NCBI RefSeq assembly: GCF_002243515.1 | Contig: NZ_CP022657.1 | Span: forward strand, 2,347,001 to 2,411,000 | From: Tumebacillus algifaecis | GTDB taxonomy: Bacteria > Bacillota > Bacilli > Tumebacillales > Tumebacillaceae | Direction of reading: 5' to 3' | DNA length: 64,000 nt | Shown: positions 1-11,270 of the stretch, piece after piece | Numbering within the stretch: the first letter of the stretch is position 1 | Layout: each line of letters starts with the position of its first letter | Notes under the pieces: generated by a model | Database searches by the model: none | What the model was told of the DNA's origin: nothing | What the model saw: the letters and a program-made list of their open reading frames with translations, nothing else | Position numbers and translations under genes: made by a program

Positions 1-228
1 GCTGACAACTTCTTTGAACTCGGTGGGCACTCCCTGCTGGCGACGCAAATCATCTCCCGCGTGCGTCAAGAGTTTGGCTTGGAGCTTCCGTTGCTCGACC
101 TGCTAAAAGCACCGACGATCGGCGACTTTGCCAACTTGATCACCGCACGAAGCACGCAGATCGAAACAGATCGGGCACGGCCGAAGATCCAAAGCCGATC
201 CCGCGACGCTTACCGTCGCAAAAAGTAG
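1..228 (+). CDS. NRPS, C-terminal end only (last carrier domain)
   Basis: Only the last 75 residues of an upstream NRPS are in the window; the frame is open from base 1 to the TAG at 226-228. The visible part is a peptidyl-carrier (T) domain with the phosphopantetheine site [12 protein letters not shown], whose serine sits at about residue 11, followed by the usual helical end. No E or TE follows, so the chain must be passed on to the next protein, which starts 29 bp downstream. The last 16 residues are strongly basic (ending in SRDAYRRKK), which resembles a docking tail; the end of the 7554-residue NRPS in cluster 2 looks the same. It is surely NRPS, but its substrates cannot be known from this fragment. 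Confidence 0.95.
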   Translation, partial: ADNFFELGGHSLLATQIISRVRQEFGLELPLLDLLKAPTIGDFANLITARSTQIETDRARPKIQSRSRDAYRRKK

Positions 229-244
229 ACCTCATAACAGATTC

Positions 245-250
245 GGAGGA
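245..250 (+). promoter_or_regulatory. Ribosome binding site of the two-module NRPS
   Basis: GGAGGA lies seven bases before the ATG at 258 and fixes that start. The 29-bp gap to the upstream stop codon has no room for a promoter or terminator, so the gene is read as part of an operon entering from the left. Confidence 0.8.
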
Positions 251-257
251 ACGAGCT

Positions 258-3200
258 ATGTCAGAAACAACCCCAACTGACATTTTGCAAACTGAAGAGG
301 ATGTCTACCTCTTGCCCGCTTCGTTTTCGCAACAAAGGCTCTGGTTTATCGACCGATTGCTCTCCGAACATGCGCTCTACAACATACCGTTTGCAGTCCG
401 TTTTTCAGGATGTCTGCATCATCAGGCGCTGGAGGCGAGCATTCGAGAGATCATTTCGCGCCATGAGGTTTTACGCACGACATTCGATGTGGAAGCAGAA
501 CAATTGCTACAAGTCGTTTCGCCTTCCTCCCATTTTCAACTGCCGCTGGTCAAGCTGCCTCAGCTCCAGGCTGCCGAGTTAGAAACGATGGTCAAAGAGC
601 TGGCGAGCAATGAAGCGAACACTCCGTTCGATCTGCAAAAAGGGCCCTTGCTTCGCGCCCAACTGCTTCGCCTCAGTGCCGAAGACCACGTCCTGCTATT
701 CACCATGCATCACATTATCTCCGATGGCTGGTCATGTGGCGTGCTGATGCGCGAGTTGATCGCGCTGTACCGCGCGATCATAGCAGGGCAACCGTCTTCA
801 CTGCCCGACCTGCCGATCCAATATGGCGACTACGCAGTCTGGCAGCGCGAATATCTAGAAGGCGACGTTCAAGAGAAGCAAATGAGCTACTGGAAAGACC
901 AACTTTCCGACCTGACCGCGCTGCAGCTGCCGACCGACTTTCGACGTCCGCCCATGCAAACGTATCAGGGAGCGGCCGAAAGCTTTGAACTGTCTCAACA
1001 GGTTGTGTCCCAGCTTCGCGACTTGAGCCAACAGCAGGAAGTGACCTTATTCATGACGATGCTTGCCGCCTTTCAAGTCTTCCTTGCCCGCTATTGCGGG
1101 CAAGAAGACTTCGCGGTCGGCACTCCGATCGCCGGGCGCACCAGCGAGGAGCTGGAAGGACTGATCGGCTTTTTCGTCAACACGCTGGTGATGCGCGCCG
1201 ACCTGTCGGGCAACCCGACATTTGACGATGTGCTCGCGCGCGTCTGTGAGACGGCATCCCGAGCTTATGCACACCAAGATCTGCCGTTCGAACAACTCGT
1301 CAAAGAACTGCAACCGGAGCGCGACCTGAGTCGTTCTCCTTTGTTCCAAGTGCTGTTCGCCTTGCAGAATGCACCGCAAGGACACATCGAGTTGCCAGGT
1401 GTCACCATCAGCCCCGTCGAGTTCGATTACAACATGGTCAAATTTGACCTCTCCTTGCAACTGAACGAAAGCGATGGGCGCTTATGCGGAACTTTCAGCT
1501 ACAACACCGACCTATTCGGCAGAGAAACGATACGGCTGATGATCGACAGTTTCCAAACCTTGCTCGCAAGCCTCGCAAGCGACAGTTCGCAACGCTTATC
1601 CGATCTGACCCTCTTGTCGGACACACAGCGCCAGCAATTGCTGATCGACTGGAATGATACGTCTACCGCCTATCCGCAAGAGACGATCCATCGGTTGTTT
1701 GCCGCTCAAGCGGAACAAACGCCCGATCACATCGCCGTAACATTTGACGACGTCAAGGTGTCGTACCGAGAGCTGAACGAACACGCCAACCAGTTGGCCC
1801 ATTTTCTGAAAAAGCAAGGAGTTACTCCGCAAGCGCGCGTCGGTCTCTGCATGGAACGCTCGATCGAAATGATCATCTCCATGCTCGGGATTCTCAAGGC
1901 AGGCGCGGCTTATGTGCCGATCGACCCAGCCTACCCAGCCGATCGTTTGGCCTATCTGGCCCAAGACTCCACGGTCTCAGCGCTGTTGACACAGGCGCAT
2001 CTGTGCGAAAGATTGCCGACCAATCTGCAAAACCTGCTCCTGTGGGAGACGATCGTAGCAGACGTGTCTGGAGAAAGCAGGGAAGAGCCACGATCAGAAT
2101 CCGATCCGGAACAGCTCGCCTATGTCATGTACACCTCAGGCTCGACCGGTCTGCCCAAAGGTGTCTGCATCCCACATCGCGCGGTCATCCGGCTCGTCAA
2201 AGAGACCGACTATCTACCATTTGACGCACGACAGGTGTTCTTGCAATTCGCTTCGATCTCTTTTGATGCTGCCACGTTCGAAATCTGGGGCGCACTGCTC
2301 AACGGAGCACGTCTGGTCATCTATCCATCCGAACTGCCGACGCTGGCTGAACTCGGACGGGTGATACGTCAAGAAAACATCAGCGTACTGTGGCTGACCG
2401 CAGGTTTGTTCCATCAGATGATCGATGAACGCCTCGAAGACCTGTCCGGGCTCCATTTTCTGCTGGCAGGGGGGGACGCGCTCTCCGTCACACATGTGCA
2501 GAAAGCGCTCTCGCATCTGCCGAACACCAAGCTGATCAATGGCTACGGTCCGACCGAAAGCACTACGTTCGCCTGCACGCATCTGGTGTCGAGCTCAGAC
2601 GATCCCCAAAGGTCCGTACCGATCGGTCGCCCTATCACCAACACGACCGCATACGTGTTCGATGCGTTTCATCAGCTCGTACCACGCGGCGTGCCAGGTG
2701 AGCTTTACATCGGTGGAGACGGCTTGGCCTTGGGCTACCTGAACCGTCCTGACCTGACGGAGGAGCGATTTGTCGCCCATCCGTTTGCGAAAGGGAAGCG
2801 CTTGTACAAAACGGGTGACCTCGTGCGCTGGTTGCCAAACGGCACGCTCGAGTTTCTTGGCCGACTTGACAATCAAGTGAAAATCCGCGGCTTCCGCGTT
2901 GAACTCGGAGAAATCGAAGCGGCGCTCACCGAGCACCCATCTGTACGAGAGTCGGCTGTCATCGTCTGCGAAGACATGCCCGGCGACAAACGCCTCGCCG
3001 CCTACTTGACCGTCTTGCCATCCGAACCCTTGCCAGCAAGTGCCGTGCGCGCCTTTCTCAAAACACGATTGCCTGCGTACATGATTCCATCTGCCTTTGT
3101 CATCCTCGACACGTTGCCACTTAACGCCAACGGCAAAGTGGAGCGCCGCCTGCTGCCCAAACCTGAATTCATCCAGAACAGCGGGGAGTACACCGCACCG

Positions 3201-3420
3201 CGCAACGAAACGGAAACCTTGATCACAAAAGTCTGGTCGAACATTCTGCACATCGATAAGATCTCCGTTCACGACAACTTCTTTGAGCTTGGCGGACACT
3301 CGCTTTTGGCGATGCAAGCTGTGTCTCGGTTGAGTAGCGCGCTATACCTCGCACTGCCGCTGAAAAGCCTGTTCGAAGCCTCGACGCCAGCACAACTCGC
3401 CGAATGGATTGATCAGGTGA
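258..3420 (+). other. NRPS module C-A-T, predicted Val
   Basis: Aligned by eye to GrsA PheA, the pocket residues read D-A-F-W-L-G-G-T-F-K (FDAATF at the start, NGYGPTESTTFA at the end). This differs by one conservative change (I to L) from the well-known Val code DAFWIGGTFK. Val is therefore the best guess, with Ile or Leu less likely. Confidence 0.7.
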
Positions 3421-6400
3421 GCGCCGACCGGAACGATTGGCCAGCCCCTCCGCTGAGCAAAGCGACCCGCGATGGACGGTTGCCGATGTCATTCGCGCAA
3501 CAGCGACTCTGGCTTGTCGATCAGTTGCTGCCAGGATCTCCCGCCTACAACATTCCGTATGCGGTGCGTTTGGATGGGACGCTGAACCGTTCCGCACTCG
3601 AGGCGAGCATCGGCGAGATCATCTCGCGCCACGAAGTGTTGCGCACCACTTTTGCCGAACAAGACGGTGAACTGCAGCAGATCATCAAGCAATATCACCC
3701 CCAACCTCTGCTCAATACCGATCTGCGCAACTGGCCGGACGAAGCGCGCGAAGCCGAATTACAGCGCCTCGTGCAGGAGCATGGCGGGCGGCCCTTCGAT
3801 CTGGGTGCGGACAGTCTGATCCGCCTGCAATTGGTGCAGATGGCAGACGATCAACACGTCCTGCTGCTCAACATGCACCACATCATCTCCGACGGATGGT
3901 CGATGGGTGTCTTCACGGAGGAACTCTGCAAACTGTATACAGCACAGATCAGAGGGGAGAAGTCGCCGCTGTCCGAATTGCCGCTTCAATATGCCGACTA
4001 TGCGGCGTGGCAGCGAGATTGGCTCCAAGGCGAAGTCCTCGCACGTCAGGTGAGCTACTGGAAGGAGCAACTCAGCGCCCTCCCAGTGCTGGAACTGCCG
4101 ACCGACCGTCCGCGCCCCGCCGTCCAGACGTACAACGGGGCGAACGAAACGTTCGCACTGACCCGTGAGCTCTCAGAAGCGCTGCTCATGCTGAGCAAAC
4201 GCCACAACGTCACGCTGTTCATGACCTTGCTGTGCGCCTTCCAAACCCTGCTCGCACGCTACAGCGGCCAAGACGACATCCCTGTCGGTACTCCGATCGC
4301 TGGGCGCAACCGTCAGGAGACGGAAGGACTGATCGGCTTTTTCGTCAACACGCTCGTCCTGCGCACCGACCTCTCCGGCAATCCGACTTTTGCCGAATTG
4401 CTCGCCCGTGTTCGCGAGCGGACGCTCGACGCGTACGCACACCAAGAAGTGCCTTTTGAAAAATTGGTGCAGGAATTGCAGCCGGAGCGTGACCGAAGCC
4501 GCTCACCGTTGTTCCAAGTGATGTTTCTGTTGCAAAACACTCCGCAAGCAACTGTCAACCTGCCTGATCTGTCCTTGTCGAACTTCGAATTTGACCGTCC
4601 TGTGTCCAAATTTGATCTGTCGCTCGGTCTCTCCGAGGCAGAGGATGGCATAATCGGCACCTTAACCTATAACACCGACCTGTTCGAGCAAGCGACCATC
4701 CAGCGCATGATCATGCATTTCACCAACTTGCTACGAGCGTTCTCCGACAATCCAGAACTCAAGGTCTTACAAGCGCCACTGCTCACGGCGCAGGAACGTC
4801 ATCAACTGCTCTTCGAGTGGAACGACACAGCAAAAGAGGAGCAGACAAGCTTCTGCATCCAGCACCTGTTCGAAGCGCAGGTCGAGAAAACGCCAGATGC
4901 GACCGCGCTCGTTTTTGCAGATACCGCCTGGACGTACGACGAGCTGAACAAGCGCGCAAACCGTCTGGCCCATCTGTTGCAGGCAAAAGGGGTCGGTCCT
5001 GAAGTCATCGTCGGCATTTTGGTCGAGCGATCTCCCGAGATGGTGCTGGCCGCTCTGGCGGTGCTCAAAGCAGGGGGAGCCTATCTGCCGCTCGACCCGA
5101 GCTACCCGCAAGCGCGCCTGAATTATATGGTGCAAGATGCCCAACCGCATCTACTGCTTGCCCACAGAGCGCTGAACGGGAGCTTGCCCACCTATGAAGG
5201 CGAAGTGCTGTGGCTCGACGATGAGCCACACGCGTTGAACGACCGCTCAGAACAAAACTTGGAACATTCGGCAACTCCGGACTCGCTTGCCTATGTCACG
5301 TACACATCCGGTTCGACGGGCAACCCGAAAGGCGTGCTCTCCACGCATCGAGGGGCTGTCAACTATCTGCGCTACATCGCGGACCGCTACGCCCTCACGT
5401 CGGAGGACACCGTGTTGCAACTGGCCTCCTTCTCTTTTGACGCCTCCGTGCGCGATCTGATCGGACCGTTGTTGACCGGAGCAAAAGTTGTCATCGTGCC
5501 CGACGAAGTGGCCAAGCACCCGCCCGCATTGCTCGAACAGCTCGAAACGCGGCAGGTTACGGCGATCCTCAGCATCGTGCCTACATTGCTTCACGCGCTG
5601 ACAAAAGCAGCATCGGAGGCAGGAAGCCGCTTCCCGAACGTGCGCCTCGCGCTGGTGAGCGGCGAAGTCCTGTACGGCTATGTGGTTCAACAAGCGCAAC
5701 AAGTGTTTGGCGCTGAAGTGCTGGTCGTCAACCAGTACGGACCGACCGAATGCACGATGACGTCCACCTACCATCCGATTCGCGGCCAGGCGAGCGAGCG
5801 CACGACGATGCTGGCAGGCCGTCCGATCCCCGGCAATCGCCTGTACGTGCTCGACGCTTTTCTAGAACCGGTGCCACTCGGTGTAGCAGGTGAAGTTTAT
5901 CTGGGCGGTGCAGGCGTTACACGCGGTTATCTGAAGCAGCCGGAGTTGACCGCTGAAAAATTTATCGCGAGCCCATTTCTTCATGGGGAGCGGCTGTACC
6001 GAACGGGGGATAAGGCACGCCTGCTGGCCGATGGCAACCTCGAGTTTCTCGGACGGTTGGACAACCAGATCAAGCTACGCGGTCTGCGCATCGAACTTGA
6101 CGAGATCCAAGCCACGCTGTCTACACACCCAGAGGTGCGCGAATCACTGGTCATCCTCGGTGCCGACGCAGGAGGTGAACAACGCCTGATCGCCTACGTC
6201 GTACCGAAAGTGGGAGGCGAGCTAAGCGTCCATAACCTACGCATCTTTTTGAAAGAAAAACTGCCGGAATACATGATTCCCACAGCCTTTGTGACGCTCG
6301 CGAAACTGCCGCTGACACCAAATGGCAAGATCGACCGCCGCGCCTTGCCCGTTCCAGCTCAAGCGTCAACTGTTGAATATGTCGCACCGCGCTCGCCGAT

Positions 6401-6650
6401 CGAAGAGACGGTCTGCGCCATCTGGAGCGAAGTGCTAAACGTCGAACGGGTTGGCATCCATGACAACTTCTTTGAACTTGGCGGCCACTCGCTGCTCGCC
6501 ACACAGATCATCTCGCGAATCAATGCGGCCTTCCAACTGAAAATCTCCTTGCAAAGCCTGTTTCAGGCGCACACGGTCGAATCGCTGTCAGCGATCATCG
6601 AAACCTCGCTGTTTGAAGAAATTTTAAATCTGGATGACGGAGGTATTTGA
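258..6650 (+). CDS. Two-module NRPS, C-A-T-C-A-T
   Basis: This 2130-residue cytoplasmic synthetase adds two residues to a peptide received from the upstream NRPS. Domains in order: C1 about 20-450 (HHIISDGWS near 150), A1 about 475-990 (YTSGSTGLPKG near 624), T1 with [12 protein letters not shown] near 1007, C2 about 1073-1500 (HHIISDGWS near 1207), A2 about 1530-2040 (YTSGSTGNPKG near 1682), T2 with [12 protein letters not shown] near 2068. Both C domains start with the SFxQQRLW signature of LCL domains and no E domain is present, so two L-residues are expected. The N-terminus has an acidic stretch (QTEEDVY) right before C1 and could dock to the basic tail of the preceding protein. The C-terminus is acidic (EEILNLDD). 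The stop codon abuts the next start, so the two proteins are very likely translated together. Confidence 0.97.
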   Translation: MSETTPTDILQTEEDVYLLPASFSQQRLWFIDRLLSEHALYNIPFAVRFSGCLHHQALEASIREIISRHEVLRTTFDVEAEQLLQVVSPSSHFQLPLVKLPQLQAAELETMVKELASNEANTPFDLQKGPLLRAQLLRLSAEDHVLLFTMHHIISDGWSCGVLMRELIALYRAIIAGQPSSLPDLPIQYGDYAVWQREYLEGDVQEKQMSYWKDQLSDLTALQLPTDFRRPPMQTYQGAAESFELSQQVVSQLRDLSQQQEVTLFMTMLAAFQVFLARYCGQEDFAVGTPIAGRTSEELEGLIGFFVNTLVMRADLSGNPTFDDVLARVCETASRAYAHQDLPFEQLVKELQPERDLSRSPLFQVLFALQNAPQGHIELPGVTISPVEFDYNMVKFDLSLQLNESDGRLCGTFSYNTDLFGRETIRLMIDSFQTLLASLASDSSQRLSDLTLLSDTQRQQLLIDWNDTSTAYPQETIHRLFAAQAEQTPDHIAVTFDDVKVSYRELNEHANQLAHFLKKQGVTPQARVGLCMERSIEMIISMLGILKAGAAYVPIDPAYPADRLAYLAQDSTVSALLTQAHLCERLPTNLQNLLLWETIVADVSGESREEPRSESDPEQLAYVMYTSGSTGLPKGVCIPHRAVIRLVKETDYLPFDARQVFLQFASISFDAATFEIWGALLNGARLVIYPSELPTLAELGRVIRQENISVLWLTAGLFHQMIDERLEDLSGLHFLLAGGDALSVTHVQKALSHLPNTKLINGYGPTESTTFACTHLVSSSDDPQRSVPIGRPITNTTAYVFDAFHQLVPRGVPGELYIGGDGLALGYLNRPDLTEERFVAHPFAKGKRLYKTGDLVRWLPNGTLEFLGRLDNQVKIRGFRVELGEIEAALTEHPSVRESAVIVCEDMPGDKRLAAYLTVLPSEPLPASAVRAFLKTRLPAYMIPSAFVILDTLPLNANGKVERRLLPKPEFIQNSGEYTAPRNETETLITKVWSNILHIDKISVHDNFFELGGHSLLAMQAVSRLSSALYLALPLKSLFEASTPAQLAEWIDQVSADRNDWPAPPLSKATRDGRLPMSFAQQRLWLVDQLLPGSPAYNIPYAVRLDGTLNRSALEASIGEIISRHEVLRTTFAEQDGELQQIIKQYHPQPLLNTDLRNWPDEAREAELQRLVQEHGGRPFDLGADSLIRLQLVQMADDQHVLLLNMHHIISDGWSMGVFTEELCKLYTAQIRGEKSPLSELPLQYADYAAWQRDWLQGEVLARQVSYWKEQLSALPVLELPTDRPRPAVQTYNGANETFALTRELSEALLMLSKRHNVTLFMTLLCAFQTLLARYSGQDDIPVGTPIAGRNRQETEGLIGFFVNTLVLRTDLSGNPTFAELLARVRERTLDAYAHQEVPFEKLVQELQPERDRSRSPLFQVMFLLQNTPQATVNLPDLSLSNFEFDRPVSKFDLSLGLSEAEDGIIGTLTYNTDLFEQATIQRMIMHFTNLLRAFSDNPELKVLQAPLLTAQERHQLLFEWNDTAKEEQTSFCIQHLFEAQVEKTPDATALVFADTAWTYDELNKRANRLAHLLQAKGVGPEVIVGILVERSPEMVLAALAVLKAGGAYLPLDPSYPQARLNYMVQDAQPHLLLAHRALNGSLPTYEGEVLWLDDEPHALNDRSEQNLEHSATPDSLAYVTYTSGSTGNPKGVLSTHRGAVNYLRYIADRYALTSEDTVLQLASFSFDASVRDLIGPLLTGAKVVIVPDEVAKHPPALLEQLETRQVTAILSIVPTLLHALTKAASEAGSRFPNVRLALVSGEVLYGYVVQQAQQVFGAEVLVVNQYGPTECTMTSTYHPIRGQASERTTMLAGRPIPGNRLYVLDAFLEPVPLGVAGEVYLGGAGVTRGYLKQPELTAEKFIASPFLHGERLYRTGDKARLLADGNLEFLGRLDNQIKLRGLRIELDEIQATLSTHPEVRESLVILGADAGGEQRLIAYVVPKVGGELSVHNLRIFLKEKLPEYMIPTAFVTLAKLPLTPNGKIDRRALPVPAQASTVEYVAPRSPIEETVCAIWSEVLNVERVGIHDNFFELGGHSLLATQIISRINAAFQLKISLQSLFQAHTVESLSAIIETSLFEEILNLDDGGI
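3421..6650 (+). other. NRPS module C-A-T, unassigned code DARLLSQMTK
   Basis: The A domain carries FDASVR, ILSIVPTLL, LVSGEVL and NQYGPTECTMTS, giving the code D-A-R-L-L-S-Q-M-T-K. I do not recognise this code. The same ten residues occur in the last A domain of the window (61561-64000), so the residue is probably used by both clusters. Confidence 0.6.
6639..6644 (+). promoter_or_regulatory. RBS that decides a TTG start
   Basis: GGAGGT lies inside the end of the upstream NRPS gene, six bases before TTG at 6651. The upstream TGA (6648-6650) directly touches this TTG. The spacing supports TTG as start and points to translational coupling that keeps the two partner proteins in step. Confidence 0.75.
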
Positions 6651-9600
6651 TTGGATACGAAAGCTGGATTCTGGGATCGCATGTCAAAACTTTCGCCGGA
6701 ACAACGCGCTGTGCTGGAAAAACGCTTGCAGGCGGCGCAAACACCAACCCAAGCGCTAGAATTGATCCCCAGACGGAGCGGTGAGGGGCCACTGCCTCTC
6801 TCCTTTGCTCAACAACGGCTCTGGGTGCTCGACCAGCTCGACCAAGGTACGACCGCCTACAACATGCCGTTCGCAGTGCGCCTGAGCGGATTCTTGGACG
6901 TTCTCGCTTTAGAAGCGACGCTCAACACGATCATCGCGCGCCACGCAACACTGCGCACGAAGTTTGCCAAAGGGGAGGATGACGGACAACCGATGCAGTT
7001 GATCGCAAGTGAACTGCACCTGCCGCTTGCCTTTATCGATCTCCAACACCTCTCGCAGGCAGAACAAGAGGCGGAAACGAAAAGGCGTCTGATCGCTGAG
7101 ACGAAGACGCCTTTTGATCTGAGCCAAGGCCCGCTGATTCGTTTCTCTTTACTGCAACTCGGCACAAGCGAGCAGATCTTGCTGCTCAGCATGCATCACA
7201 TCATCTCCGACGCTTGGTCGATCGGCGTCGTTTTTCTAAAAGAGTTTGCCGAGCTGTACGGCGTCCTTTCCACCGGACGACCGTCACAGCTCGCCGAACT
7301 GCAAATTCAGTATGCCGATTACGCAGCCTGGCAACGCCAGCGCTTGGCAGGCAGTATGTTTGATGAGCAAGTGTCTTACTGGAAGCGACAGTTGGCCGAT
7401 CTGCCCGCCTTACAGGTGCCAACCGACCGTCCCCGTCCACCTGTTCTGACACACAACGGTGCCCAAGAGCGATTCACGCTGAACAACGAGTTGACCGAAA
7501 CTTTGCAAACGCTCTCCAACCGTATCGGCGCTTCGTTGTTCATGACCTTATTGGCCGCATTTCAAGTCATATTGTCACGCTACACAGGACAGGAGGACTT
7601 TGCGGTCGGCACGCCGATCGCTGGACGAACGAGCAAAGAGACAGAAGCATTGATCGGGTTCTTCGTCGGGACTTTGGTGATGCGCGCCGATCTGACAGAC
7701 AACCCGACATTCGAAGAATTGATCGAACGCGTGAAAAAGACGGCCCTGCAAGCGTACGATCATCAAGACGTTCCGTTCGATCAGTTGGTCAACGAGTTGC
7801 AGGTAGAGCGCGACATGAGCCGTTCGCCCTTGGTTCAAGTGATGTTCACTTTGCAAAATGCGCCGCTGACCTCTGTCGAACTGCCCGGATTGACGATTTC
7901 CGCACTGAGTCTGGAAAGCATCACCGCCAAATTTGACCTCGAGCTTCTGTTCCACGAATCGCCAGACGGGCTGGTCGGCCATTTGAAATACAACACCGAT
8001 CTGTTTGAACGGGACACGATCGCACGCTTCACCAGCCACCTGCAGACACTCTTGCAAGCTGTTGCAGGCAACCCCACCTGCCCAGTGGCCGACTTGCCGC
8101 TCATGCCACAATCGGAGCGAGAACGGCTTCTCACAATCGGAAGCGGGAGGCAAGCGGCGCACGAACCTGCACCACTCTGCGCACACGATCTGGTTGCCAA
8201 ACAAGCACAGCGCACGCCTGATCGAATCGCTGTGATCTTTGAGGAGCAACGGCTGACCTATCGCGAGCTAGATCTCCGTGCCAATCAGGTCGCGCACTAC
8301 CTGCGCGCGCTGGGAGCTGGCCCCGATACGCTGATCGGCCTGTATGTAGAGCGTTCGGCAGACCTCGCGATCGCACTGCTCGGGATCTTCAAAGCGGGGG
8401 CCGCCTACGTTCCGATCGACACGGCCTACCCCCGTGAACGCGTTGCTTTGATCCTTGAAGACACTGCGGCACCGTTGCTGCTCACACAGTCCGCTCTGTT
8501 GGAACAATTGCCGGAACACAATGCGACAACGGTTTGCCTTGACACGGAGCGGGCCGTGATCGCCGAACAGCCACACACAGCACCTGACAGCGGCGTAAGG
8601 CCGGAACACCTCGCCTACATGATCTACACGTCCGGCTCTACGGGGCGACCGAAGGCGGTCATGGTCGAACATCGCAACCTGGTCAGCGTGCTGTTGACCT
8701 CGCAACAAGAATTCGGGTTTCAAACGGGCGATACCATGCCGTGGATCGCCTCGGCCGCTTTTGACATCGCGCTGTTCGAGCTGCTCAATCCGCTGCTCTG
8801 CGGAGGCACATCTGTCGTCTTGACCAAAGATCATGTGTTGGACATCGAGCGTTTGGTCGACGATCTGCAGACCTACACGGCGCTCCACACCGTCCCAAGC
8901 CTGATGCGTCAGATCGTCGAGGGCATCCGCGCGACTGGCATCCCGTCTGCCGCTTATCGCGCACTGCGTCTGATCTTCATCGGCGGCGATGCGGTGCCGC
9001 CCGATTTGCTGACCGCGATGTATGAAGTGTTTCAAGACGCGCAGATTCATGTGCTCTACGGCCCGACAGAAGGCACGATCATCTGTTCACAATTTGCAGT
9101 TCCGCGCGATATTGCGCTCAACCGCTTGCAGATCGGCACGCCGCTACAACACGCCACACTTCGGGTCTGTGATTCGGCCAGGCGCATGCAACCGATCGGC
9201 GTTCCCGGCGAACTGTTGATCGGGGGCCGGGGAGTCACTCGCGGCTATTTCCGTCAAGCGGAACTGACACGCGACAAATTCACCACACTTGAGGGACAAC
9301 GCTGGTACAAGACGGGCGACCTCGTGCGCTGGCACGTGGATGGCACGTTAGAATTTCTGGGCCGCATCGACCATCAAGTGAAGATTCGCGGCTTTCGCAT
9401 CGAGTTGGGCGAGATCGAATCGGTCTTGGCGCAGCACGAATCGCTTCAGCAAACGCTGGTCACCGTCCTCGAAGGCGAGGGGGGAGACAAGCAACTGATC
9501 GCTTATGTCGTGCCAGAAGCAGGGCAGGAGCTCGCCTTGGAAGATGTGCGCGGCCACTTGCGCGAACGTCTGCCCGAATACATGATTCCGGCCGGGTTTG

Positions 9601-11270
9601 TCGTGCTCGACGCGATGCCGCTCAACGCAAACGGTAAAATCGACCGCAAACAACTGCCTGCACCACAGTTGGCACGTGCGCACACGAGCGAGGCCTACAC
9701 CGCGCCGCGCACTGCGACCGAGCAGGTGCTAGCTGAGATCTGGTCTTCCGTGCTGCACAGGGAGCGCGTCGGCATTCATGACAATTTTTTTGCGCTTGGC
9801 GGCGATTCCATTTTAAGCATTCAAATTGTCCACCGCGCCAACCGACAAGGTATCCGCCTGAAGCCGAAAGACCTCTTCCAAAACCAGACGATCGCGCGCT
9901 TGGCAGCAGTGGCAAGGATCGCAAACGATGAGGTCACGCTGGCCGATCAAGGGCTCGTGACCGGATCGGTCTTGCTGACGCCCGTTCAACGCTGGTTTTT
10001 CGACCAACAGTTTGCAGACCCGCATCACTTCAACATGTCGCTGTTGTTTGAACTGCGCGAACCGCTCGACAAAGTGGCGATGCGCGACGTGATCGACCAC
10101 CTGCTGCGCCATCATGACGCACTGCGACTTCGGTTTGTCCGTGAAGCGGACGAGTGGAAGCAGTTCACAGCAACAGCAGGGGACGTGCCGTTCACCGAAG
10201 TCGATTTTTCAGACGTGCCAGAAGCGGAACAGGACACAGTGTTTACCGCGATGGCCACGACATGGCAGGAGAGCCTCGATCTGTCTGCCGGACCGTTGGT
10301 TCGCTTCGTGCATGCGACATTTGGCGGCGAACGCAACGAGCGCTTGTCGATCCTCGTGCATCATCTGCTCATCGACGGAGTATCGTGGCGAATTTTGCTG
10401 CAAGACTTGGAGACCGCTTATGAACAGCGCATCGGAAGACACGCCATACAACTGCCACCGAAGACGACTTCCTTCCAACAATGGGCGGCGCTCCTGTCGG
10501 CACATGCTCAGTCCGATTCCCTGTTGCAGGAAAAAGCGTATTGGCAAAACATGCTCCAAGTGAACGTCACTGCGCTGCCAAAAGACCGGACAGATGGTGA
10601 AAACCTGACCGGGAGCGCCGACACCGTCTCGGTCCTGCTCAGCACAGCAGAAACGCTGCGGCTGTTACAAGACGCGCCCAAAGCGTATCGCACCCAGATC
10701 AATGACTTGCTGCTCACCGCTTGGGCGGAAGCGTTCCGCGCCTGGACAGGAGAGCGCTCTCTGCTATTGATGATGGAAAGTCATGGCCGCGAGGAGCAAT
10801 TCGAACATGTTGACACCTCGCGCACCGTCGGCTGGTTCACCGCCTCCTATCCACTGCTTGTGCAACTTCCGGCCACTAAAGAGCTCGGAAGCGCCGTGCA
10901 AACGGTCAAAGAACTGGTGCGCGCCGTGCCCCACCGGGGGATCGGCTTCGGGCTTTTGTCACCCGCGCTTCCTGACGGCACGCTCCCTGAAGTGTCATAC
11001 AACTACCTCGGCCAATTCGACCAAGCGGGCACGTCCGATACGCATGCGCGTTTTATTCTTTCCAGTGCACCAAACGGGGCCAACAAAAGCACGCGTATGA
11101 AGCGAACGCACCTGTTGGAGATCAACGGTGTCGTGTCGGGCGGGCAACTGCGGATGAGCGTGACCTTTTCGCATCAAGTGCACGATCGCACCACGATCGA
11201 GCGTCTGGCTCATTCGTTCCTTCAGGAACTGCAGGCGATTATCGCGCAATGCGCGTCGGCAACCGACGTC
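6651..11270 (+). other. NRPS module C-A-T-E, D-residue, code DIFHFGLIIK
   Basis: The pocket reads D-I-F-H-F-G-L-I-I-K (FDIALF, LHTVPSLM, FIGGDAV, LYGPTEGTII). I cannot match it to a known substrate. The E domain has the HHxxxDGVSWRIL and NYLGQF signatures and should give the D-form. The C domain motif is HHIISDAWS, with Ala where Gly is usual. Confidence 0.65.
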